This document shows, piece by piece, positions 23,217-33,529 of a DNA stretch of 64,000 nt; positions within the stretch are counted from its first letter, which is position 1, and every line of letters starts with the position of its first letter. Source of the DNA: Hofstenia miamia (lineage: Eukaryota > Xenacoelomorpha > Acoela). Below the pieces are notes generated by a model. That model was not told the origin of the DNA. It saw only the letters and a program-made list of their open reading frames with translations, and did not search any database. Location: assembly GCA_004352715.1 (NCBI GenBank), contig SCFE01000055.1:70693-134692 (forward strand). The letters run 5' to 3'. The translations under genes and the position numbers were made by a program.

Positions 23217-25130
23217 TTAGATGTTTTGTATTAAGATTAATAAATAACGAACAATAACGTAATTGCGATAAACAAAATATATGCAATAGTTGAAAGTGAT
23301 CATCTGGCCTGATATTTCTGAGGTAAAATAAGTGTCTAAAGCCAGAAGCCATTTTTGTATCTTTTTTCGGAGAAAATTATGAAATTTTAAATCTTTGTCA
23401 ATATCAACACCTAAATATGTAACATGATCACTTTGTTTTATGTGAAGGCTGTTAATAATTAATTCGATATTGTTCATTATTTCTTTTACAGAATTGGGGA
23501 GGGGGGGGAGGTGGTTGGGTTGGGGGAATATACAGGATTGCATGTAGAATGGAAATATCCATACCATTCTATTTCCAGATTAATGGAAGTGGAAATAATT
23601 TTATAGAATGGAAATTGAATGGAAATTTTTTATAAATGATTTTCAAAAAAGACGTTCTCAAATCTTTTAAAAATGTTCAAAACACCCTAAATTATATAAA
23701 TAACATTTTTAAAAACAGTCGCAAAGGCATTAAAATATCCAAAATTAGTTTAAATCATACAAAGCCGAGTAAATACTACGACACAATTTGGTTAAAATCA
23801 TATGATGTTGGATAACTATAATCGAATCAAAACACTAGTACATCTTAGTCAATTGTTCAGTAGATTCAAGGCATAAATATGGAATTTTTAGCCGATGAAT
23901 TCATGTTTTAAAGACTTGACAATTTGTGACATCTAAAATTCGTATCAAATTCCGGTTCCAACCCTGTATGTGCATATATACATTTTTTTAAACATATAAT
24001 GACACCGCATTTTAGTGATGCCTGTAAATTTTCTGCATGAATGTAGGCATATATCATCCCCATGCATATATGAATTTAAATTATTATTTTAATTCGATTT
24101 TCAATAGGACTGGAATTTTAATAATTACTACATATGAAATTGAAATAGCCTTGGTTGAGGTAACTATCCCAAGCATTACAACCTTCTATTCTTAGCAGTT
24201 TCAAACAAACCAATTATCTTACGTGTCTGAAAAGAATTCTGATTTCTGCTCACAATATAGTTAATTTGGTAAGCAACTACAAGGTTTCTATGGGACACTC
24301 AGTCCCGTGGGGCATATAGGCCGCAGTCGCATGGGACTAACATGAAACTCGGACCAAATATGAATAGCCGGGAGCCATGGATTTCAGAATTTTACTCATA
24401 ATTTTTTTTCAATTTCAATTAAAAAAATTGTGCTGTGGTTTAGAAAATTTCATAGTTTAGAATGGATGCAACTCATTGGGACGAAATGATATTAGAAACA
24501 GCAAAAAAAGTTGTTGAAATTAATGAAAAATATGGAAGTGTTGTTAAATTAATTGTGGAAATGGAATGGAAGACAATTTCATTTCAATATGCAAGCCTCG
24601 AAATATAATGAATTGCGATTTTTCAAAATTGATCGGTTGTAATATATTCAGATTTCATATTATTTAGTAATACACGTTGTTTTCTGTTTCCTAATAAACT
24701 CAGACGTAACTTAAATGAATTTGTAGAAATCCGTAATTTTTAAGTTTAATCTCCAAAATTTAAGAATTCATTGAATTAAATGCTTTACTTAAGTCTAAAA
24801 AGGCTATGGAACTGGTTTATTTTGGAATTTATTTGAGGATATGTTTCAATAATTGAAATACATCTTTTGTACTATGCTTGGCGCGAAACCATATTGTTGA
24901 GATGATAAAATATTCTCAGATGCAAGGTATTGGTTGATTTGAATGTGCAATAATTTTTCAAAAAATTTACTAAAGTGGTGCGTTATTGAGATTGGCGCAT
25001 AGCGTTTTTCGTTAAAAAGAGATCTTCATTTTTTACAAAGGTTTTTCATTTGTCGTTGTTTTAAAAATGGATGCTTTGCGCGTAGGTACAAAATTAATTT
25101 CTTTGATCTTTCGTAATTAGTCTTATTTAT
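23217..25130 (-). pseudogene. Second LINE copy (same family as 3950-6300), split
   Basis: Minus-strand remnant of the same LINE family. The RT region is readable at about 24750-25010, with RYAPISITHHFSKFFEKL, then the QQYGF block and DLSKAFNSMN. A NRKQRV block follows near 24680. The YADD part has been deleted. The C-terminal part at about 23320-23470 reads YLGVDIDKDLKFHNFL. Many stops and frame changes are present. A ~1.07-kb insertion separates the two parts. The plus-strand copy has the same variant DLSKAFNSMN (Asn where most families have Asp), which confirms that the two are related. Confidence 0.82.
23533..24599. mobile_element. hAT-like non-autonomous element inside the LINE
   Basis: An insertion of about 1067 bp. 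Left end CAGGATTGCATG, right end (reverse complement) GAGGCTTGCATA. Imperfect inverted repeats continue inward with TGGAAAT/TGAAAT words. The flanks ggaatata (23525-23532) and gaaatata (24600-24607) match at 7 of 8 positions, an hAT-like 8-bp duplication. Repeated TGGAA words occur near both ends, as in hAT subterminal regions. No transposase frame is visible. LINE sequence resumes on either side. Confidence 0.65.
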
Positions 25131-25189
25131 TTTGGTCGGATTAACTTTGGCTAGTTCAAAGAGTTTCTGCTATATTCTTACTATATTCT

Positions 25190-25308
25190 TAAATTAATTG
25201 ATTTGTTGATCTCTCGGTGTACTAAAACAAAAATAGCATACATGTATATTGAAAGATAGATGATTTACATTGACATGAATGTGTTGCGAAAACATTCACA
25301 CAAATAAT

Positions 25309-25344
<36 letters not shown>

Positions 25345-26380
25345 AAATATTTATACTGTATATAGATGTTTACGAAGCTACAACACAACCTGTCACTAAT
25401 AAGACACTCGACGGGATTTTACAATTGCATGTTACAAAAACATACAATTAATCAGCATATATATATATATATATATATAGATTATCAGTATATCCCACGA
25501 TATGAAGCTGAATACTAAGAACTTCCTTTATAATATTCCTAATAAGTTATACAGAATCAACAGCTACAGTACATGCCATAGTTTCAGCAGAAATGTTACT
25601 TCGATTTACTCTTCGCTATTTACAAGACAATCATGACAGCAACGATGCATTGCGTTATTCACCTTCAATAAATACTAAATATCCGGTTTGACACTTACAT
25701 TCTTAACCTATCCCGAAAGGGGCATCACTATGGCACCTTATCTTCTAAATTTAAGCAATTTAATCAAATTTTAACTACACCCAACTTTTCTTACTAATTT
25801 GTTCAGTGCAATGGCTTTCACTTTACTGGTAAAATCAGAAACAGAAATCTAAATCATGACGTGAATGACATGAGAACCGCTGAATTTTTCCAATAACAAC
25901 CCACATTTCTTTTAAATATTAATTCATCAACAAACTTACTACAATGAACGGCGTTTAACAAACCTTTTAACTTCTCAGAGGAACAATGACTTATAATCTA
26001 AATCGACAACACCAATGACAGAAATTGAGTCAAACGTTTTGAGAAAGTACTACATTTTCAATTGGATCCTATCTAAACAATTACCTACAATAACATTTAT
26101 CATGCAAGTTTATTGTAAACCGAGCCTTTTCCATATTACTAGCATTCAATAATAAAGATTACCCGGTACTACATCTGCTTTCAAGTAACATTTGACAGAT
26201 ACACTACTAATAGGTAAATGAATAAGATACCTGCTCTTAATACGCTTACCATTACCAGAAATAAAAGATGTATTAGATCTTTCGGTGAGAGATCATGGCC
26301 GTATTAATATATCAATATTATTGAGAAAAATCTGCAAACATTTTTCACTAACGACTGCAGTTGTGCATGCGGTATCAAGA
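25190..26380. other. Non-coding stretch with two (TA)n microsatellites
   Basis: (TA)n runs at about 25314-25341 and 25458-25480. No coding signal otherwise. Confidence 0.6.
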
Positions 26381-26389
26381 ATACAATGA

Positions 26390-27110
26390 TCATGTGACTC
26401 GTAGTAATTCTTCCGTTATATTGCTTGCATATGATAAGTATACTTCACCAACATCTTGCTTTTTAACATGAGAACATTGCTTAACCCAATGATATAGTGA
26501 TCCACATTTTGCACATATGTTTTGTTGTTCAGAATTTGACTTCTTGATTTGATAAACGTGAATTTGTATTAAGAGTAAAAGATGTAGTATTATTATAACG
26601 CCACCTATGTGGACGTTTTTGTTCAGAATCAAAAAACAATCTTCACAAGTATTTGGAACATCTCATACCTACCTGAAAAATCTTTTGTTTAATTTAATTA
26701 TTGGAGCAGAAGGCTAATCGTTATTCGTAATCGTAATTGGATTTAAAGAAAAAATTTTTTTGATTAATGATTTTACCTCAGCATAATGAAGTTTGGTTAC
26801 AGATGACAAAACCATTTCTATTACCCTTTTAATTTACATGTCAAAAACGTATCAGGTAATTCCATTTTATATTGCATCATAATTTTGTTTACAACAATAT
26901 ATTCATCGACTCATGCACATTTACCACGAATAGCATTCTCAAATTGTACATAAATTTCATAAGTTTGATCCACAGTTTCTTCAGCCTGAACAGATTTTAA
27001 TTTATTCAATAAACACTTCATTCCATTTATTTTATGTTTAATTTCCAGAGCAATGCCCCTTTCACTTGTAGTAATGATTCAAGCTAAGGTTGGCACTTGT
27101 TTTGCAGCCG
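26390..27110 (-). pseudogene. Retrotransposon Gag remnant with zinc knuckle
   Basis: On the minus strand, LPDTFLTCKLKG and VQAEETVDQTYEIYVQFENAI segments (26821-27060) look like a copia-type gag. Downstream a complete CX2CX4HX4C knuckle, CAKCGSLYHWVKQC, lies at about 26455-26500. The frame is broken by an in-frame TGA near 26911 and by frame changes. No pol follows. It may belong to the same copia-like family as the RNase H remnants at 30.0-30.5 and 33.3-33.5 kb, but that is inference. Confidence 0.6.
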
Positions 27111-27119
27111 GAAGATCAA

Positions 27120-27690
27120 TAACTATTTGCCATCAATCCACTTCAAACCTTAACTGTATCTTACTTGTCTTGCTTGTTCCGATAAATCACAGCAAGGTTC
27201 CAACAATGTGTATCGCAATGTAATTTAAACATTTGGGAACCAGAGTGATGGACAACGGTATTAGGTGTTGGCAGTAGACAAGACCTACTTAAATGTTTAT
27301 AGTAGGTTTTGCAGTAGAGTATGGTGAATGTGTTGTAAGATATTAACTTAGTGCAAGAAATTGTGTGTTGCGGAAAGAGCCATATTGATTTGGAACAATG
27401 GAAGGAGTGTGATAGAAGTTCCTCATATTACGGATGAAGACTAAAGGAACTTTATCAGGCACGTGAATGCCATCCTAAGCAAGAAGAGTGGAATTGATAC
27501 AGCACGATGAAAACCAAATGATCAAAGACTAGAATGACACTAATTAAAAGTTGAGAGAAGCTTCTATGAGTTGATTGCAGTGTTTAATTGCGAAGTTCTT
27601 TGAGCAATGATGATTGGCACAGACAAGGATGATTTTGAAGAGTTAAATGTGGTGATATGTGAATTTCTTCCTGACTTTGTGATGGTGTTT
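27120..27690. other. Non-coding stretch before the His-rich cluster
   Basis: No supported gene. The short frame at 27607-27819 overlaps repeat-unit DNA and has no domain. Confidence 0.5.
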
Positions 27691-27988
27691 AGTAATAAAG
27701 AGTGCAAAAATTGCCTAGGCTATTTACTACTTTTAACAATCACTATCAAAACACTAAATTTTTTTGAATTAACTGAGAAATATTTCCAAAAAATGTACAG
27801 AAATATTGTTATCATATAACATGACAAATATTTTTATGAATAGTAATAATTATAATAAATTTATATATTCTTGGACCACTCTATAGGCCAAATCTAAATA
27901 TATTAATAGAACATTTGATAATTTAACTTATTTTGTTAGTTATAAAAAGCAATGAAATTTTCTAATAAAATAAAGTTTTCACAGTTTC

Positions 27989-28131
27989 TTAATCAATGAT
28001 AACAGGGTGGTCATGGTGGTATCAATCTGATCGTGACCGTCACCATCTACATGAAACATTCTTGCATTCGCCTAGAAACTTGAAAAAATTGGACCAAGTG
28101 TAACAAAGAGCAAAATAAATTTAACTTGCAT
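27989..28131 (-). pseudogene. His-rich secreted peptide pseudogene 1
   Basis: The leftmost copy of the His/Asp-rich peptide gene. The signal-peptide region is readable (MQVKFILLFVTLG), but the Tyr codon at residue 20 has become TAG. An internal deletion then removes about 33 bases of the His-rich part and changes the frame. The tail encoding the VIID end and the flanks of about 280 bp downstream still match the intact copies. Confidence 0.85.
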
Positions 28132-28723
28132 GTCAACTTAAATGTGAATTTCCCTCTTTTTGCATTGCGTGAAATACTTGTTGAAAAATATTAAACATAT
28201 TATAAGGTTGGTTGGTATTTTAGTGTCAAGGAGAGGCTATGGACCAATATCTGTAATCTTTAAAGTAAACTAAATTCTAACATTTGTTATGAAGAAAATT
28301 TACTTGAAAATCAATTCATATTTGAATATTCAAAAAGTCAGAATGTTTTGAAAATTACAAAATATTATTTTCTTTGTTGTAAATTGTATTATTCTTTTGT
28401 TGTGTTTTGTATTTTTTGAATTTATATAATTTTTGTAGGTTTTGCATATTTTATTGTGCAATCCTGTATATTATAATTTTGTAAATATGTTTGTATATAT
28501 TTTATGTAGGGAACATACCATTCTGGAAAATTTATATAATATGAAAATATTCATAATTGGTGTGATATCTATACATTAATAGCTATGTTTGGTGTAAATT
28601 ATATCCTTAACTACAATTCATTGCTTTCATATAATAAATTTGATGCAATTTGAGCCATTACCCAAGGTCTTGATGTTATGGTTTTCACCAAAACACAATG
28701 ATAAGCAGTATGTTGTCCGTCTG

Positions 28724-28727
<4 letters not shown>

Positions 28728-28755
<28 letters not shown>

Positions 28756-28887
28756 ANNNNNNNNNNNNNNNNNNNNNNNNNNNNNNNNNNNNNNNNNNNN
28801 NNNNNNNNNNNNNNNNNNNNNNNNNNNNNNNNNNNNNNNNNNNNNNNNNNNNNNNNNNNNNNNNNNNNNNNNNNNNNNNNNNNNNNN

Positions 28888-28917
<30 letters not shown>
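28728..28917. repeat. (TA)n microsatellite with gap (28757-28887)
   Basis: TA dinucleotides flank a 131-N gap on both sides. The true array length is unknown. Confidence 0.9.
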
Positions 28918-28922
<5 letters not shown>

Positions 28923-28929
28923 CTTTGTA

Positions 28930-28980
28930 GGCATGCTGATGATTATTGTGATGCTCGTTGTCATGAGGATGATCTTCATA
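28930..28980 (-). pseudogene. His-rich peptide gene fragment
   Basis: The minus strand reads YEDHPHDNEHH and then NNHQHAYKD before running into the (TA)n array. The DHPHDNEHH core is identical to residues 38-46 of the intact plus-strand copy. There is no signal-peptide part. It lies in DNA that matches the 3' flank of the repeat unit, so it is a rearranged fragment. Confidence 0.6.
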
Positions 28981-29145
28981 GTATATTTTCAACATAATTC
29001 TATAAATAATACAATAATTTATATATTTTTGGACCAATATATAGGCTAAAACAAAATATAGTAATAGAACATTTGATAATTTAATTTATTTCCTTAGTTA
29101 AAAAAATCAAAGAAAATTTCCAATAAAATAAATTTTCACAGTTTC

Positions 29146-29322
29146 TTAATCAATGATGACCGGGAAGTCATGATGAGGAATTTTGTAATGCTCGTCATAA
29201 TGTGAAGGCACATCACCATCATCATGGCCATAACCATCTACATGAAGCATTCTTGCATTCACATGGAAACTTGAAAAAATGGCACATAGTGCAATAAAGA
29301 GCAAAATAAGTTTAACTTGCAT
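29146..29322 (-). CDS. His-rich secreted peptide, divergent intact copy
   Basis: A 58-codon open frame from ATG to TAA, the same length as the other intact copies. It has a hydrophobic signal peptide (about residues 1-23, MQVKLILLFIALCA to VNA) with cleavage likely after VNA. The mature part of 35 residues has 6 His and many Asp, Tyr and Pro residues, and ends VIID. It differs from the other copies at many positions (for example DGYGHDDGD and HYDEHYKIPHHD) yet keeps frame, length and both ends, which suggests selection on the protein. About 280 bp upstream and the 3' UTR align with the other units. Function unknown; metal binding by the His/Asp side chains is an inference. I do not recognise the family. 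Confidence 0.82.
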   Translation of the reverse strand: MQVKLILLFIALCAIFSSFHVNARMLHVDGYGHDDGDVPSHYDEHYKIPHHDFPVIID

Positions 29323-29599
29323 ATTGTCAAATTAAATGTGAATTTCCCTCTTTTTTGCATTGCGTGAAATACTTAGATGAGAATTATTAAGCATGCTATA
29401 AGTTTGACTGACATTTTACAATTGAGAAGGGGATATGGAAGACTTTAATTAGATAACATTAGCAAAATGGAAAGTCACACTAACTTAGGCACCACCCTAG
29501 TGTTTCCTTGATTCCCAAATATAAAAATTACTTCATCACAAATTAATAAAGCCATTTGTTCTTAGTAATTTGCATTAATAAAAAGATAGATTTTAGGGT

Positions 29600-29990
29600 A
29601 TATTATTGTAAACAATTATAAATTCTATTGATTTTCCGAAGAATTTTTAAGTAATTTAATGTCGATCCCTCATGATTAAAAACAAACTGATTCAATTCAA
29701 ATTCTTTTTTGCGAAATGAATTTAAAATTTTGGTACATTTAGCACCTCTACTATCCTTATTTTTGAACAAAAACATTAAAAATTTTGTGCTCTGGAATGA
29801 ACAAATTTGGATTGATATCATTATTTAACCAAGTTTTTGAAACACAAAAATTGAGTGTCAATTTTGAGAAAATTATTTCTATGTGACTTCAGACATCTTG
29901 CGTTGAGATACAAATACTTAAAATGGTCTTTATAACGATTCTGTAAATTCTCAAGATTACATTTTTAAATATGAAATCAACACGACCAAA
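29600..29990 (-). pseudogene. LINE endonuclease fragment
   Basis: The minus strand carries LNARCLKSHRNNFLKI and SKTWLNNDINPN, the start of an apurinic-type (EEP) LINE endonuclease, with several frame changes. A related segment is at 31021-31395. It lies upstream of the divergent His-rich gene copy. Confidence 0.65.
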
Positions 29991-30048
29991 TGTAAAAAAA
30001 GATTTATTAAATATTACAAATGCGGGTAATATAATATGAACAGATTAA

Positions 30049-30450
30049 TTAGAAAACAAAGTATATGTGAGACACACAATACAGAATAGCATCTGCTAAC
30101 AATATTAAAATTGAATTCTCTCTTCTTTTATTACATCTCCAATAGTAATGTTCCTTTTTTTGCTGTTTTGTAAGGGGATCTGAAAGATTTTCTTCAGAAC
30201 TGATGAAATTTAATGACCATTCCTCTTTCATAATCCCATCCCTAATATGCATAAAATCAATGATTAACCGGTTTTCTGATGGAGTTGATGAACCATTTTT
30301 AACTCTTTTATACGTGATTTGCTATCACAATACAAATCAATTTAGATATTCTTACCAGAAATACTTTTAAATATTTTCAGGAAAAATACAGCCATATTGA
30401 TAGCAGAGATCATCACTATAGGGATTGGAATTGGAATACTAAGTATAATA
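30049..30450 (-). pseudogene. Ty1/copia-like RNase H remnant, arm A
   Basis: The minus strand reads INMAVFFLKIFK, then CDSKS, then HIRDGIMKEEWSLNFISSEE followed by NLSDPLTK. This is the C-terminal RNase H of copia-type pol (HIxxxxIRE...PSEENLADIFTK pattern), with the conserved Asp in CDSKS. Only this tail is present, with frame changes near 30300. An inverted copy lies at 33310-33520. Confidence 0.75.
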
Positions 30451-31030
30451 GTAATAACAATACTAGTAATAATAATAACAGTGCAAAAAGTGACTGTTTA
30501 CTACTTTTAACAGTCACTATCAAAAAATAAAATTTTTGAATTAGCTGAGAAATACTTTCAAAAAATGTACAGAAACATGGTTATCATTTTCATTTACCAT
30601 GACATATACTTTTATGAATAGTAATAATAATAAATTAATATATTTTTGGACCACTATAGGGCATAACTAAATATATTAATAGAACATTTGACAATTTCAT
30701 TTATTTTCTTAGTTATAAAAAGCAATGAAATTTTCCAATAAAATAAAGTTTTCACAGTTTTCTTAATCAATGAATACAGGGTGATCATGAGGATGAATTT
30801 CATGATGCTCGTCGTCATGAGGATGGTCATCACCGTGATCGTGACCGTCACCATCTACATGAAGCATTCTTGCATTCGCGTAGAAACTTGAAAAAATCGC
30901 ACACAGTGTAACAAAGAGCAAAATAAGCTTAACTCGCATACTGAAAACTTAAATGTGAAATTCCCTCTTTTTTGAATTGCGTGAAATACTTAGATGAAAA
31001 ATATTAATCATATAAGTTTGATAGCCATAT
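30245..31030 (-). repeat. Large inverted repeat, left arm
   Basis: Inverted partner of 32795-33520. It contains the His-rich gene at 30763-30939 with its 5' and 3' flanks and part of the RNase H remnant. It carries about 45 extra bases near 30485-30525, including a 9-bp perfect hairpin stem (GTGACTGTT/AACAGTCAC) that is absent from the right arm. The spacer between the arms is about 1.76 kb. Confidence 0.85.
30763..30939 (-). CDS. His-rich secreted peptide, intact copy (inverted arm A)
   Basis: A 58-codon frame ending TAA. Signal peptide about residues 1-23 (MRVKLILLFVTLCAIFSS, then FYANA), predicted cleavage A-N-A|R. The mature 35 residues contain 10 His and 8-9 Asp arranged as HDH, HPHDDEHH and HPHDH, and end in VFID. 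It differs from the opposite-arm copy at only three residues (25, 43, 56). There are no Cys residues in the mature part. Composition suggests binding of Zn, Cu or Ni, or a pH-responsive role, as in other His-rich secreted peptides; that is inference. An AATAAA signal lies about 35-45 bases beyond the stop. Confidence 0.88.
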   Translation of the reverse strand: MRVKLILLFVTLCAIFSSFYANARMLHVDGDGHDHGDDHPHDDEHHEIHPHDHPVFID

Positions 31031-31395
31031 TAGAAAAAATTGAGTTTGGGCTAAAATGAATTGAAGTTTTAAGAAAATGATTTCTTTTTGAATTCAGACT
31101 TCCGGCGTTTAAATAAATATATTTATAATTGTCTTTATTAAGATTTTTGTATATTCTCAAGATTACATTCATCTAAAATGGGGCTAGGATTTAATTCTAC
31201 ATCTGCTGCTAAGATAAATAAATTATCAAAAAAGTAGTAATAGATGAAAGTTAATTTTAGTGATATTTCATAGAAGCGTTGATAATGCAGTTTGTTTATG
31301 TGTGTGTGCGCGCGCTTGGTTGTGTATATATTATAGTTTTTAAGTAGCAATGCAAATATAAACAATACGTTCCAAACGTTTAATTTGTTCATTGG
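31021..31395 (-). pseudogene. LINE 5' fragment with 2A-like motif
   Basis: The minus-strand open frame at 31138-31392 ends in a hydrophobic run and then LFILAADVELNPSPILDE. It is followed, after a frame change, by a YLNAGSLNSKRNHFLK segment. DVELNPSP resembles the DVExNPGP core of 2A-type ribosome-skipping motifs found at the N-terminus of some non-LTR retrotransposons; here Gly is replaced by Ser, so skipping would be lost. It matches the fragment at 29600-29990. Confidence 0.62.
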
Positions 31396-31399
31396 AATA

Positions 31400-32790
31400 G
31401 GGTACGGTATAGAGTGAGGATATTTTTCTAGATGTTTTCATATAAGAATTACCCACTACTAATCATGGAAGTATGAAGCCCTCATGATCTTGTTTGTTAT
31501 CTCACAACGATGACTTTTTTCATCATACCCAGCTTTAGTCGAATATGAGTAGTAAGAAGTCAAGGCCATCCCATGGCACAAATTGACCTTTGAACCTTGG
31601 CGGGCATGTCTGTCATGGATATAATGTAATTGTGTACTTTGGCCGTCTCTGTATCTCTGACGTAATTGGAATATGTCCTGTTTTGTTGGTAAACACATTT
31701 GTTTGTAGTCTATTGTTTAAAATGTAGCCAATTTTTTTATACATATTACATAAAGAATTGTCAAAGATCATTGAAATTCTATATGCAAGAAATTCACGTT
31801 TTTGGAATTATATCTTATTGCTAAATTTCTTGGGTAAAAGTCATAATTAATAAGTATTTTCAAACAAAAATATTTTGTTTTATTTTACATACTTGCTTTT
31901 CTTAATGTATGTGACTTGCTTATTTATCTGGCTTAATTATAATTCACATACTTGTTTTTTTATTAACATACATAAATATTGGAAATACCACATTGAATTA
32001 GTTTATATGTTTATTTTACATACTTGTTTTTTTCGGTAAAATTTAATAACAAATGTTTGAATCAGAGAGATAATAATACTCGTAAAAGCATAATGCCTTA
32101 TTTCGGTAATAAGGAAAATAAATTTTCGGAAAAACCAAAAAACTAGTTTATGCAAAAACTCGCGATTTCTAATATTTAAGAAACGTATGTGGTAAAACCA
32201 ACCTACGTGTTTAAGACAAGACAAAATTGTAATTTATTCTACACTTTGCTTATAATGACCATATATATTGCGCTATTTATGACTGAAATATGATCAACAC
32301 TTAGACTCCATGTCGAAAAACGACATTAATTGATTATTTTTTATCTAATTCTGAAACTATGTAAAAAATTTATATCCTTGAATCCTTCAGTGATCACGCA
32401 CTCTGTAATAACATTAATACAATTGAAGTTAAGTTTTTGAAATTTAAATCGATTTATTCTAGGGATTTCAAAAAACTATTCAGATGAGATCATTGAAAAT
32501 TTTTCATAAAAATGTTCCATTCGACAATATTTTTACTCTAAATTTTGGTTCAGATGTTACTATTTTGAAAATTCTTTAATCAATCTTGTAGCTTATAATT
32601 GGTTATAGTAATATATGCTACTATCTATCTATCTATTATTGCAAATTACTGAGAACAAATGGCTTTGTTAAATGGGCATGAAATGAGTTTCATATTTGAG
32701 AGTCAAGGAAACACTAGGATGGTACGCTAAGTTAGTGAAACTGTCTACTTTGCTAAATTTTATCTATTTAATTCGCCCATAGCCATTCCT
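31400..32790. other. Spacer of the inverted repeat, non-coding
   Basis: AT-rich. The short frames at 31459-31698 and 32003-32224 (minus) have no domain. Its last ~170 bases (about 32620-32790) match the upstream region of the other His-rich gene copies, including GGAAACACTAGGATGG and ACTGAGAACAAATGGC. They are probably promoter-proximal DNA of the unit. Confidence 0.55.
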
Positions 32791-32874
32791 CGATGCTAAA
32801 AAGGCAATCAAACTTATATGATTAATATTTCACGCAATTCAAAAAAGAGGGAATTTCACATTTAAGTTTTCAAT

Positions 32875-33051
32875 ATGCGAGTTAAGCTTATTTTGCTCTT
32901 TGTTACACTGTGTGCGATTTTTTCAAGTTTCTACGCGAATGCAAGAAGGCTTCATGTAGATGGTGACGGTCACGATCACGGTGATGACCATCCTCATGAC
33001 AACGAGCATCATGAAATTCATCCTCATGATCACCCTGTCATCATTGATTAG
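32875..33051 (+). CDS. His-rich secreted peptide, intact copy (inverted arm B)
   Basis: A 58-codon frame from ATG at 32875 to TAG. Residues 1-23 form a typical signal peptide (basic N-terminus, hydrophobic core LILLFVTLCAIF, ANA cleavage site). The mature peptide has His at 27, 33, 35, 39, 41, 45, 46, 49, 51 and 53, eight Asp and two Glu, in blocks DGHDHGDDHPHDNEHH and HPHDHP. The start is the first ATG, fits the signal peptide, and is conserved in all intact copies. A polyadenylation signal AATAAA is at 33109-33114. It is oriented head to head with the arm-A gene. Secreted or lumenal location and metal binding are inferred; no named family is recognised. Confidence 0.9.
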   Translation: MRVKLILLFVTLCAIFSSFYANARRLHVDGDGHDHGDDHPHDNEHHEIHPHDHPVIID

Positions 33052-33108
33052 GAAAACTGTGAAAACTTTATTTTATTGGAAAATTTCATTGCTTTTTATA
33101 ACTAAGAA

Positions 33109-33114
33109 AATAAA
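33109..33114 (+). promoter_or_regulatory. Polyadenylation signal of the His-rich gene
   Basis: AATAAA 58 bases after the TAG stop, conserved in the other units. Confidence 0.6.
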
Positions 33115-33309
33115 TTAAATTGCCAAATGTTCTATTAATATATTTAGGTATGCCCTATAGAGTGGTCCAAGATTATATAAATTTATTATTTTTACTATTC
33201 ATAAAAATATATGTCATGGTAAATGAAAATGATAATAATGTTTCTGTACATTTTTTGAAAATATTTTTCGGCTAATTCAAAAATTTATTTATTATTATTA
33301 GTATTGTTA

Positions 33310-33520
33310 TTACTATTATACTTAGTATTCCAATTCCAATCCCTATAGTGATGGTCTCTGCTATCAATATGGCTGTATTTTTCCTGAAAATATTTAAAAG
33401 TATTACTGGTAAGAATATCTAAATTGATTTGCATTGTGATAGCAAATCACTTATAAAAGAGTTAAGAATGGTTCATCAACTCCATCAGAAACCAGTTAAT
33501 CATTGATTTTATGCATATCG
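33310..33520 (+). pseudogene. Ty1/copia-like RNase H remnant, arm B
   Basis: The plus strand encodes AINMAVFFLKIFKSITGKN, then a TAA, then a DLHCDSKS block. It mirrors arm A and is shorter, stopping before the SEENL segment. Confidence 0.7.
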
Positions 33521-33529
33521 CGGAAGGAG

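Larger units (their letters stand above)
32795..33520 (+). repeat. Large inverted repeat, right arm
   Basis: Inverted partner of 30245-31030. It contains the plus-strand His-rich gene and the matching RNase H remnant. Homology ends near ATGCATAT at about 33515. Confidence 0.85.
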
